Source of the DNA: Bdellovibrionaceae bacterium UBA2466
GTDB taxonomy: Bacteria; Bdellovibrionota; FAC87; UBA2466
DNA: 17,100 nucleotides
Direction: 5' to 3'
Assembly (NCBI GenBank): GCA_002342225.1
Contig: DDPO01000184.1
Coordinates: 7,322-24,421 of the forward strand
Shown: positions 1-6,522 of the stretch, piece after piece
Layout: every line of letters starts with the position of its first letter
Position numbering within the stretch: the first letter of the stretch is position 1
Notes under the pieces: model-generated
Databases searched by the model: none
Told to the model about the DNA's origin: nothing
Seen by the model: the letters and a program-made list of their open reading frames with translations, nothing else
Program-made: the position numbers and the translations under genes

Positions 1-272
1 AGGCAAATAGGAAAAGGGAACCTCTGAGAGCCGGCCCAAAGTCTTAAAAGCTTAATAATCTCAGAGCACTGAGAATTATTAAAACCACTGATAAAAACTG
101 CGTTGGAGTGTTTAAGATCGTTACCGTTAAATAGAACTCCTTGGTTTTCATCGGCTCCAGCAACCTCATATGACACGACGGTTATATTTTGAGCTTTGAA
201 TCGGTCAAAAAAAGCCTTGAGCTCGGATTCTACAAGTTTCTGTTTAGGTCTGATCCAATAAATATGAAGCAT
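1..272 (-). CDS. Uncharacterised protein, N-terminal part, cut by the window edge
   Basis: An open frame runs on the minus strand from an ATG at 272-270 to the left edge, giving 90 residues without a stop. The protein begins MLHIYWIRPKQKLVESELKA and has an alternating helix/strand look. There is no signal peptide or membrane segment, so it is probably cytoplasmic. The next in-frame stop upstream (TAA at 314-312) leaves no other ATG, GTG or TTG start. No clear Shine-Dalgarno precedes the ATG. A GATAAT box at 305-300 could be a -10 about 28 nt upstream of it. I do not recognise the family from this fragment, and the missing C-terminal part would be needed to name it. It lies 64 nt beyond the stop of the thioredoxin-like gene and shares its strand, so it could be the distal gene of the plsY-thioredoxin unit or have its own promoter. 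Confidence 0.6.
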   Translation of the reverse strand, partial: MLHIYWIRPKQKLVESELKAFFDRFKAQNITVVSYEVAGADENQGVLFNGNDLKHSNAVFISGFNNSQCSEIIKLLRLWAGSQRFPFPIC

Positions 273-336
273 AAGTGAAGAAATTGTGTCTCTAGCTTCA
301 TTATCGGAATTTTATGATGGTTTCTTGAACTAAACT

Positions 337-1629
337 TTAAAACTTTGACCAGGCGTCCTGTAATCTTTTGAGGTATCGATGGGTTCTAATTTGAAGTTTA
401 GCATCAGGCTTAATTTGACTCGTTACTTGGTCAAAAACAGCTTTTGCACTGGATTTGTCCGGTACTGTTGAATACAACCGAATCAATAAAGTAGCCATTC
501 GAATCTTGTTGTCCCCGTATGAAACTTCATAGCCTTTCTTTGCTATCGGAATAGCCTCTGAGTATTTTTTCATTCGCTCTAAAATCTGCGCACTCAGGGA
601 GTGAAAAGTGAATTCATCGGGATAGAGTATTCTATATTGATCGGCTAGTTTTAAAGCCTTTTCAAGATCTCCGGCAGCTTCTAAGCAAGTGATTCGATCA
701 AGCGTAAAAGCTCTCGGGTTTGTCCCTTTTGGAAGCTGTGTCGCTTCCTTTTCAAGAATATTGGAGGCTTCTCTCCAAGCGGATACAGACTCCTCTCTCC
801 TATCGATTTTTCCTAAAATCTCGGCTTTGATCTGAATTAAACTTCTCTGACTCAAACCCAACTCAGGTAAACGAGAGTCATTTAACATCTGAGGAAAAAG
901 TTTAAGCACATTATCGATAAGTTCTAGTTTAGGTTTTAGATTTTTTTCGTCATCAAAAGTAGCCAAGTAAGAAACTACCCAGACTAAAGCTTGAGGTGTA
1001 TTCGGGTAGAGCTTTAATAAGCTGGCGTACCCATCCCGCTGCATGTCAGGAATAGTTACACTTTCCATGGCGTAAGTTCGTACCCAATCAAATCTTGCAG
1101 TGCCAGGTTTAAGAAGTGCTTGCAACTTGGCATAAGCCTGAGAGGAGCACTCAAGATTTTTCCTCTCCGAACACACAACTGCACAACGCCATAAATCATC
1201 TTCAGCATCACTCTTACAAGCTTCTTCTAATTTTTTGTTTTTTGAATTCAGGACCAAATCCATGATTTGCAAAAACTGTTTTAAATCTCTGTATCCCACA
1301 ATACGGTAAATCTCTGAGCCCTTGAAATCAGTAAAAAGAATTGTGGGATATCCACCTACTTTATATTTATCTTTTAAACTCCACGATGAGTCTTTATCTG
1401 CGTCTACCCTGAGCAGTTTAAAAGCTTTGGACTTTTCTATGAACGCAGCAGTTTCAAAAACAGTTTCATCTAGCTCGTTACAAGGTGGACACCAAATTCC
1501 GAAAAAATCGATAATAATCGGTTTTTTTTCTTTTTTAGCTTCGAAAAAACTGGTTTTTACATCTGAACTAAAGATCGAAGCCCAAGAGATAAATGGAAAA
1601 AAGATACCCAAAAGAAATAGAGACTTCAT
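337..1629 (-). CDS. Secreted thioredoxin-fold protein with a long helical (TPR-like) C-terminal region
   Basis: A 430-residue protein. The first ~18 residues (MKSLFLLGIFFPFISWAS) form a signal peptide, so it acts in the periplasm or on the cell surface. Residues ~25-125 are a thioredoxin fold of the DsbD-C/thioredoxin_7 kind: WCPPC at 46-50 holds the redox pair Cys47/Cys50 and GGYPT at 92-96 supplies the cis-proline Pro95. Residues ~210-430 are rich in paired amphipathic helices that look like degenerate TPRs. Between them sits a stretch with extra cysteines (around 138-162). An AAAGGAT site about 9 nt upstream supports the ATG. The gene starts 3 nt after plsY stops, so the two are probably cotranscribed. 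A role in thiol-disulfide exchange or reduction of exported proteins follows from the family; the partner bound by the repeat region is unknown. Confidence 0.85.
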   Translation of the reverse strand: MKSLFLLGIFFPFISWASIFSSDVKTSFFEAKKEKKPIIIDFFGIWCPPCNELDETVFETAAFIEKSKAFKLLRVDADKDSSWSLKDKYKVGGYPTILFTDFKGSEIYRIVGYRDLKQFLQIMDLVLNSKNKKLEEACKSDAEDDLWRCAVVCSERKNLECSSQAYAKLQALLKPGTARFDWVRTYAMESVTIPDMQRDGYASLLKLYPNTPQALVWVVSYLATFDDEKNLKPKLELIDNVLKLFPQMLNDSRLPELGLSQRSLIQIKAEILGKIDRREESVSAWREASNILEKEATQLPKGTNPRAFTLDRITCLEAAGDLEKALKLADQYRILYPDEFTFHSLSAQILERMKKYSEAIPIAKKGYEVSYGDNKIRMATLLIRLYSTVPDKSSAKAVFDQVTSQIKPDAKLQIRTHRYLKRLQDAWSKF

Positions 1630-1632
1630 GGA

Positions 1633-2226
1633 TTAAGATCCTTTTATCAACCGCTTAATATTCTGATGATGTCTGAAAATAACCACTATCGAAACAACAA
1701 CGACAAAAAAGCCGATAGGTCTAGGGACCGAAACAAAAACCATATAAAGCCAAAGAGACACAATACCCGCTAAAGAGCCCACCGCGCTAATTTTAGAAAC
1801 AGCTAGAGCTATTGCATAAACCCCGATTCCAATCAGAGCTCCTTCAGGAACAAAAAAAGCTAAACACCCCAAACTGGTAGCCACCCCTTTTCCTCCCTTA
1901 AATCTTAAATAGGGACTAAAACAATGGCCCAACACCAAAGCGAGTCCGCTCAAACTAAGACACCAAGGGGACATAGCGGGGTAATATTTATTAAGTAACC
2001 ACAGAGGACCAAACCCCTTAAAAAAATCGATGACGAAAACTAAAAGACCAGCATACCAACCAAAAACCCTAGTCACATTGGTTGCGCCGATGTTTCCACT
2101 ACCCATATCTCTGACATCTAAGCCATACTTCCGCTTGGTTAGAGCGACCCCCGTCGGAAAACCGCCCAGCAAATAACAGGCTAAAACAATAATAAAGTCC
2201 AAAATATTCACTACTTTCTTATACAT
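1633..2226 (-). CDS. plsY: Glycerol-3-phosphate acyltransferase PlsY
   Basis: PlsY is an integral inner-membrane enzyme that transfers an acyl group from acyl phosphate to glycerol 3-phosphate, making lysophosphatidic acid, the first step of phospholipid synthesis. Counting from the ATG at 2226, the family motifs are GSGNIGATN at 42-50, GHCFSPYLRFKGGKGVATS at 100-118 (phosphate-binding loop), and RHHQNIKRLIKGS at the C-terminus. Several hydrophobic helices separate them. From this ATG the protein is 197 residues, close to the family norm. A TTG at 2286 would add 20 mostly charged residues that the family does not need and has no good ribosome site either, so I prefer the ATG, though its own Shine-Dalgarno is also poor. 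It is the upstream gene of a pair with the thioredoxin-like gene and is divergent from tRNA-Arg. Confidence 0.93.
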   Translation of the reverse strand: MYKKVVNILDFIIVLACYLLGGFPTGVALTKRKYGLDVRDMGSGNIGATNVTRVFGWYAGLLVFVIDFFKGFGPLWLLNKYYPAMSPWCLSLSGLALVLGHCFSPYLRFKGGKGVATSLGCLAFFVPEGALIGIGVYAIALAVSKISAVGSLAGIVSLWLYMVFVSVPRPIGFFVVVVSIVVIFRHHQNIKRLIKGS

Positions 2227-2316
2227 CCCCAGTGTTCGTTTGGCACTTAAAACAACGAACTCAAGGTTTTCCTTTTCAATTCTCAAGTATTGTGGAAGGT
2301 TAAGGGTCTCAATTCA

Positions 2317-2390
2317 GGGCGGTTAGCTCAGCTGGATAGAGCACATGGCTTCGAACCATGGGGTCAGGGGTTCGACTCCCTTACCGCCCA
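2317..2390 (+). tRNA. tRNA-Arg, anticodon UCG
   Basis: A full cloverleaf can be drawn. The acceptor stem is GGGCGGT/ACCGCCC, the D-arm GCTC/GAGC, the anticodon stem CATGG/CCATG with loop CTTCGAA, the variable loop 5 nt, and the T-arm AGGGG/CCCTT around TTCGACT. The anticodon TCG (2351-2353) reads CGA. The 3' CCA is not encoded (the discriminator A is followed by CAT), so a CCA-adding enzyme is required. CGA is the commonest arginine codon in the genes I counted here, which fits a dedicated UCG tRNA. Confidence 0.95.
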
Positions 2391-2392
2391 CA

Positions 2393-2438
2393 TTTTAAAC
2401 CTGAAAATTGCAATGGCTCTTTTAAACGACAACATTGC
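2393..2438 (+). repeat. Two-copy direct repeat TTTTAAAC-N6-ATTGC
   Basis: Copies at 2393-2411 and 2420-2438, period 27 nt, identical at the TTTTAAAC and ATTGC blocks and with the same 6-nt spacing. They fill most of the gap between tRNA-Arg and the thioesterase gene. They could be a duplicated protein-binding site or a chance tandem duplication. Confidence 0.4.
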
Positions 2439-2451
2439 GAGGCAATAAAAA

Positions 2452-2919
2452 ATGGATAGCAACCCCTGCTTACAAGAAAAATATGCCCCTCACAATTCCT
2501 GTTTTGGCTGTGGACCTTCAAATTCTAAGGGTTTACGAGTTAGAAGCTTTGCCAAAGGTAGTGAAGTTGTGGCGGAGTGGACACCTCAGTCTCACCACGA
2601 AGCTTTTCCAGGTGTTTTAAACGGTGGAATTATTGGTGCCCTTCTAGATTGTCACTCCAATTGGACGGCGGCTTGGGCTTTGATGGAACAGAACAAAGAA
2701 ACTACCCCGCCGTGTACAGTCACTGCAGATTACGCAATTTCTCTAAAACGCCCGACTCCATCCAAAACCAAAATTTTTCTATCTGCAAAAGTAGCAGAAA
2801 TTAAAGCGGACCGAGCGATTATTGAAGCTACTTTAACCGCAGACGGCAAAGTTTGCGCAACTTGCCGAGGAACTTTTGTGGCAGTCAAACCCGGCCATCC
2901 GGCCTATCACCGGTGGTAA
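2452..2919 (+). CDS. PaaI-family hotdog-fold thioesterase
   Basis: A 155-residue cytoplasmic protein of the hotdog superfamily, expected to hydrolyse an acyl-CoA thioester. The family signature is clear: an N-terminal CFGCGPSNSKGL at 17-28, as in PaaI/THEM4-like proteins, then PGVLNGGIIGALLDCH at 53-68. There Asn57-Gly58-Gly59 forms the oxyanion region and Asp66 sits at the usual acidic position. A second conserved-looking block, YAISLKRPTP, lies at 94-103. A GCGAGG site at 2437-2442 is 9 nt upstream of the ATG. It ends 6 nt before nfo, so the two are probably cotranscribed, but the neighbour says nothing about its substrate. Cys17 and Cys20 with Cys6 nearby could bind a metal, which is speculative. 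Confidence 0.88.
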   Translation: MDSNPCLQEKYAPHNSCFGCGPSNSKGLRVRSFAKGSEVVAEWTPQSHHEAFPGVLNGGIIGALLDCHSNWTAAWALMEQNKETTPPCTVTADYAISLKRPTPSKTKIFLSAKVAEIKADRAIIEATLTADGKVCATCRGTFVAVKPGHPAYHRW

Positions 2920-2925
2920 TTTGAT

Positions 2926-3777
2926 ATGGCTCTACTAGGCGCACATATGTCCATTGCAGGGGGGCTCGATAAAGCTGTCGAACGTGGTGATGAAGTCGGT
3001 TGTGAATCCATCCAAATTTTTACGCAAAGTAGCCGCACGTGGAAAGTTTTCCCTATCGAAAAAGAAGAAGTAAATGCTTTCAAATCAGCTCTTAAAAAAG
3101 CAAAATCGGTAAAGCGAGTCGTTGCACACAATAGCTATCTTCTCAACTTATCGACTGAAAAAACCGAAGTCCGCAAAAAATCGGTCGATTTTTTTATTTC
3201 CATGATGGAACGTTGTGAAGCCTTTGGTATTGAATCTCTCATTACCCATCCGGGAAGCCATTTGGGTGCAGGAGAGTCTGTCGGGCTCAAAAAAACAAGT
3301 CAGAGCCTAAATGAAGTTCTAAAAGCCTGCTCAGGATTTAAAACTCAAATACTAATTGAAAATACTGCGGGGCAAGGAGATTGCGTAGGACATAGCTTTG
3401 AGCAACTTGAGAAAATAGTCGACGGTGTTACAGATCCCGAGCGCATCTTTTTTTGTTTCGATACTCAACATGCATTTGCAGCTGGCTATGATTTAAGAGA
3501 TGAGAAAGGCTATAAACTCACTTTTTCTGAGTTTGATAAACGACTATCAATCTCTAAGCTTAAAGCTTTTCATTTAAATGATGCTTTAAAAGAAATGGGG
3601 TGCCGAGTTGATCGTCATGCCAACCTAGGAACTGGCTTCCTTGGGATGAATGTCTTTAAATTTCTAGTGAATGATTCTCGATTTAAAAATCATCCCATGT
3701 GCTTAGAGACCGACCCAGGAGAAGAAATGGAAAACTACCGAAGCGAATTAGCTCAATTACAACTACTCCGAAAGTAA
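2926..3777 (+). CDS. nfo: Endonuclease IV (AP endonuclease)
   Basis: Nfo cleaves the DNA backbone 5' to abasic sites in base-excision repair, using three zinc ions in a TIM barrel. At 283 residues it matches the Escherichia coli enzyme (285) in length, and the metal ligands fall at identical positions: His68/69, His108/109, Glu145, Asp179, His182, His216, Asp229, His231 and Glu261 (E. coli numbering from memory, offset 0-1). Visible motifs are GAHMSIAGG near the N-terminus, THPGSHLG, ENTAGQG, CFDTQHAFAAGYD, HLNDA and LETD. The usual FDTCH is FDTQH here, but Cys is not a zinc ligand there. The start fits the family N-terminus although the ribosome site is weak, which suggests coupling to the upstream thioesterase gene 6 nt away. 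Confidence 0.97.
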   Translation: MALLGAHMSIAGGLDKAVERGDEVGCESIQIFTQSSRTWKVFPIEKEEVNAFKSALKKAKSVKRVVAHNSYLLNLSTEKTEVRKKSVDFFISMMERCEAFGIESLITHPGSHLGAGESVGLKKTSQSLNEVLKACSGFKTQILIENTAGQGDCVGHSFEQLEKIVDGVTDPERIFFCFDTQHAFAAGYDLRDEKGYKLTFSEFDKRLSISKLKAFHLNDALKEMGCRVDRHANLGTGFLGMNVFKFLVNDSRFKNHPMCLETDPGEEMENYRSELAQLQLLRK

Positions 3778-3785
3778 AAGGCCGT

Positions 3786-4598
3786 TTATAACGAAGCAGA
3801 CAACTTTTCTAGGACATACTCCAAAGAAACTACTTCTTTGGTCAGAAGCTTAAATTGGTAGTTAGTGAAAATATGTTTACCATCAGCCTTTTCTTCCCAA
3901 GAAAAATGCAACAACTTTGAACCTGATTTAGCCATAAGTGTATAAACCGAGTCCGTTTGAAAAACTGAAATATCTTCCCGATTGAGGTTTAAAAAACCAG
4001 GATCACATCCGGTAGGCTGACAATAGGGAAAACGTAAAAACTCAACGCCCGGCTCTTCGCTTTCGATCCACTCCGCAGAATTGGTGTCCTCGCTATGTGG
4101 AGGTTCTCCACCCACAAGCTCGACTTTATAATTTCCGTGAACCTTTTTTAGAAACACCTCTGTATCGACTTTTGTGCCAGGGGCCCCACCTCTCGATAAA
4201 CTCAAAGTAGTATCTTTCACACAGTGGTCTAAACCACATTGAGAGGCATCAATCATCAAATATCCATCCGCAAATAAGTAGTCTATACGCGTTTGCTCAG
4301 CGCCATTTTCATAAGTTTGATAAATACCCTTCTCATCCCGCCGTAACACAGTCGTTTTGATGGGCGAGCTAATCGTAATAGCAGAGATCGGATGACTAGA
4401 TAGTTTGAGCGGAATCAGCTTAATCCCCACATCTGTATCACTTACGAAAATTTCTGCTTTACCAGCCGCAAGAGGGTTTCCCAGAAATTGCACAATCGGA
4501 TAGGTGCCGACAAGATCTTGAATGAGAGGAGTTTCAGCATCGGCTTTTATGAAAGAAGGAACCAAAACTATGCACAGAATAAGAAAGTTTCTAAACAT
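3786..4598 (-). CDS. Secreted protein of unknown function with two similar halves
   Basis: A 270-residue protein whose first ~21 residues (MFRNFLILCIVLVPSFIKADA) are a signal peptide with a likely cleavage after ADA; no lipobox is apparent. The mature part is beta-rich and seems duplicated. The first half opens LVGTYPIVQFLGNP (29-42) and the second VHGNYKVELVGGEP (153-166), and each later carries a beta-strand segment (RIDYLFADGYLMI at 104-116, LLHFSWEEKADG at 229-240). This is reminiscent of small lipocalin-like barrels, but I cannot assign a family. Cysteine pairs C-x4-C occur at 121/126 and 193/198, not at matching places in the two halves, and could form disulfides. A GGAG 5-6 nt upstream of the ATG supports the start. 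The gene converges on nfo with an 8-nt gap. Confidence 0.8.
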   Translation of the reverse strand: MFRNFLILCIVLVPSFIKADAETPLIQDLVGTYPIVQFLGNPLAAGKAEIFVSDTDVGIKLIPLKLSSHPISAITISSPIKTTVLRRDEKGIYQTYENGAEQTRIDYLFADGYLMIDASQCGLDHCVKDTTLSLSRGGAPGTKVDTEVFLKKVHGNYKVELVGGEPPHSEDTNSAEWIESEEPGVEFLRFPYCQPTGCDPGFLNLNREDISVFQTDSVYTLMAKSGSKLLHFSWEEKADGKHIFTNYQFKLLTKEVVSLEYVLEKLSASL

Positions 4599-4717
4599 GG
4601 GCTCTCCAAGTGGTTTTAAAAAACGGTCTCTCTTTCTTTACTTTATCAGGCGATATAAAAAAACTGCACCGCTTCTTAATATTTAGGCTGAGCAAGTGTT
4701 AAGGGATTTGAAAAAAG

Positions 4718-4790
4718 TGAGCCGCGATGGATTCGAACCATCGACCCTATCATTAAAAGTGATATGCTCTACCAACTGAGCTAGCGGCCC
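4718..4790 (-). tRNA. tRNA-Lys, anticodon UUU
   Basis: On the minus strand the acceptor stem is GGGCCGC/GCGGCTC (one G-U pair), the D-arm GCTC/GAGC, the anticodon stem TATCA/TGATA with loop CTTTTAA, and the T-arm GATGG/CCATC around TTCGAAT. The anticodon TTT (4757-4755) reads AAA and AAG. CCA is not encoded. A run of six T residues on the transcribed strand follows directly (4716-4711) and may help end transcription. Confidence 0.96.
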
Positions 4791-4795
4791 ACATG

Positions 4796-4812
4796 ACTTC
4801 TAGTGTAGAAGT
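4796..4812. promoter_or_regulatory. Palindrome overlapping the tRNA-Lys promoter
   Basis: ACTTCTA-gtg-TAGAAGT, perfect 7-bp arms, starting 6 nt upstream of the tRNA-Lys 5' end. Its centre includes AGTGTA (4802-4807), read on the minus strand as TACACT, the best -10 for the tRNA. A protein bound here would cover the promoter. Functional role is inferred. Confidence 0.4.
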
Positions 4813-4813
4813 G

Positions 4814-4863
4814 ATAGGAGCACTAATTAGCCACAGCATTTTAATAAAAGCAAGTGCTCTTAT
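4814..4863. repeat. Long-armed inverted repeat between tRNA-Lys and the secreted-protein gene
   Basis: Arms ATAGGAGCACT (4814-4824) and AGTGCTCTTAT (4853-4863) pair over 11 positions with one G-U, enclosing 28 nt that contain the smaller AT-rich dyad TTTTA-a-TAAAA. The right arm reaches the presumed -35 region of the gene at 4898. It could be a looping operator, a hairpin in an upstream transcript or chance. Confidence 0.35.
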
Positions 4864-4889
4864 AAAAACCCTAAATATGTTAATATGAT
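4861..4889 (+). promoter_or_regulatory. Candidate promoter of the 201-residue secreted protein gene
   Basis: TATGAT at 4884-4889 (-10) with a weak -35 at 4861-4866, 17 bp apart; an alternative is the extended -10 TGTTAATAT at 4878-4886. Either puts the transcript start within about 5 nt of the ATG at 4898, leaving no room for a Shine-Dalgarno, and none is visible. Confidence 0.4.
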
Positions 4890-4897
4890 TAGCCAAT

Positions 4898-5503
4898 ATG
4901 AGCCTTATTAAGATCTCTTCAATAAATTTACTTGTCGCGTTATTATTACCCCTCTTTGGGCAGTTAAGTCCGTTCCATCCCGTTGCTTTTGGCGAAACTG
5001 AGAAAAGCTACGAAGTAGGCCTGCACGCGGGTATTTCGGGTATTGGAGAACTGGGTAGTTCTTATAAATCCATCACTGAAAACACCCAATTACCCTTCTC
5101 GCCTATCGATATTACTGCGGACTCTAAGCTTTTAGAGGCTGGTATAGTCTATGGTATATCGTTTGATTCAGTCGGAACAAAAATTTACTTCAAACGCAGT
5201 GGAAGCTGTTTTATCTCTATCACTCCCCCTTTTCAGGGAACGGTAAAAAGCACGAAAATTCAATTATTTAACATGTCTAAACCTGCCAATCTAAAGTGGG
5301 ATGAGGTGCTATTCAAAGAATTAGGCCAGCCAAATTTTCAAGGTGGTGGGGGGCTTTTCGAGGGAGATGTCTATTACTACCCCTGGGGTGATATCGAAGT
5401 CAGTCGAATTGGGCTCAGACAACTCAGTCTTTATCGAGACCCGGCCGTTGCCGAATTTCGAAAAAATAACTCCGCGGCTTCGAAAATTAAATTTTTTAAA
5501 TAA
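4898..5503 (+). CDS. Secreted protein of unknown function
   Basis: A 201-residue protein with a long hydrophobic N-terminus (MSLIKISSINLLVALLLPLF, followed by ~12 residues to a possible cleavage near AFG-E), so it is exported. The remainder is beta-rich with Gly/Ser-rich turns, a single cysteine (around residue 105) and an aromatic patch GDVYYYPWGDIE near 155-166. I recognise no domain. The start is fixed by the signal peptide, yet no ribosome-binding site precedes it, and the candidate -10 box lies only 8-11 nt upstream, suggesting a leaderless or nearly leaderless message. The MscS-type gene follows after 17 nt and is probably in the same transcript. That pairing suggests an envelope role, by context only. 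Confidence 0.78.
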   Translation: MSLIKISSINLLVALLLPLFGQLSPFHPVAFGETEKSYEVGLHAGISGIGELGSSYKSITENTQLPFSPIDITADSKLLEAGIVYGISFDSVGTKIYFKRSGSCFISITPPFQGTVKSTKIQLFNMSKPANLKWDEVLFKELGQPNFQGGGGLFEGDVYYYPWGDIEVSRIGLRQLSLYRDPAVAEFRKNNSAASKIKFFK

Positions 5504-5520
5504 AACTTCGGCTTTTCTAT

Positions 5521-6519
5521 ATGCTTTTGTCTCAGCTTGAAAAAAATCCCTATTTCATTCCTGTCGTTGTGACGACTCTCACTTTTTTTGTCCTTCTTTT
5601 TTTAAGAACCCTTTTACGAACTTATTGGAAGCGATGGAACAATAAAAATCCTCATCCTTTTTCTCCAGCTGCACTTAAAGTTACCCGAGTGCCTTCAGTC
5701 TATTGGTGCTTGGCCATTGCACTTCATTTGGGTATGGAGTTATGCGATCTCCCCAAGGCGCAATCTAGGAGAATCGATCAACTCATTCACATCACTCTTG
5801 TATTATCTGTCTTCAACGTTATCTCCCAAATAGCTGTCATGGCTAGCAAAGCTTTTCTGATCCGTACCAATGGTCTCCTTTTGGGCTTAATTCGGGGCGC
5901 TATTCTTGTTGTGGGACTGTTGATTTCGATGTCTATTCTCGGAATTTCAATCGCCCCCATCTTAACAGCTTTAGGCGTGGGAGGCGTGGCTGTTGCTCTT
6001 GCTGTGAAAGATACTTTGGAAAATTTATTTGCGGGACTTTATCTCTTGTCAGAGGGAGCTCTGAGAGTCGGGGATCTTATTCGGTTAGATTCGGGTCAAG
6101 AAGGTATCATTTTAGACATTGGTTGGAGAACAACTAAGATCAAAACAGGACAAAACAACACACTTTTGATTCCCAACAGCAAACTGTCTCAAAGCTTAGT
6201 GACCAACTTCAACCTGCCCGAGCAAAAAATTGGGGTCACAATCCCAGTGCCTGTCGGAATTGGAGCTGACTTAGAAAAAGTAGAACAAGTCCTGCTCCAA
6301 GTTGTTAAGAAATGTACTGAGGAAGTTGCTGGAGTTTTAAATTCTCCGGAGGCCAGTATCGTTTTTATGGGGCTTCAAAGCGATGGAAATCTTTTATTCA
6401 ATCTCAATTGTTTCATTCAAAACTTTAAGCACCAGACAGCCGCTCTGAGTGAGCTTAGAAAGAGAATTTTTAAATCTCTAATTGATAATCATATTCCCTT
6501 GCCTGAATTAGAGAAGTGA
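5521..6519 (+). CDS. Small-conductance mechanosensitive channel, MscS family
   Basis: A 332-residue inner-membrane protein expected to form a homoheptameric channel that opens under membrane tension and releases solutes on hypo-osmotic shock. Hydrophobic segments lie near residues 10-30, 55-75, 83-105 and 115-140. They are followed by the pore helix TM3 (GVGGVAVALAVKDTLENLFAG, split here as GVGG/AVALAVKDTLENLFAG at about 151-171), the beta-domain hallmark (EGIILDIGWRTTKIKT, then LLIPNSKL at about 199-223), and an alpha/beta C-terminal domain. These are diagnostic of MscS. The N-terminus carries one or two helices more than E. coli MscS. No Shine-Dalgarno precedes the ATG; translation may be coupled to the secreted-protein gene 17 nt upstream. 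It ends 3 nt from the stop of tyrS, which converges on it. Confidence 0.92.
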   Translation: MLLSQLEKNPYFIPVVVTTLTFFVLLFLRTLLRTYWKRWNNKNPHPFSPAALKVTRVPSVYWCLAIALHLGMELCDLPKAQSRRIDQLIHITLVLSVFNVISQIAVMASKAFLIRTNGLLLGLIRGAILVVGLLISMSILGISIAPILTALGVGGVAVALAVKDTLENLFAGLYLLSEGALRVGDLIRLDSGQEGIILDIGWRTTKIKTGQNNTLLIPNSKLSQSLVTNFNLPEQKIGVTIPVPVGIGADLEKVEQVLLQVVKKCTEEVAGVLNSPEASIVFMGLQSDGNLLFNLNCFIQNFKHQTAALSELRKRIFKSLIDNHIPLPELEK

Positions 6520-6522
6520 TAG

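Noticed and set aside
1322..1636. A 104-codon plus-strand frame opposite the thioredoxin-like gene
   Set aside because: It is fully antisense to a gene with clear family motifs and a signal peptide, has no ribosome site and no recognisable domain.
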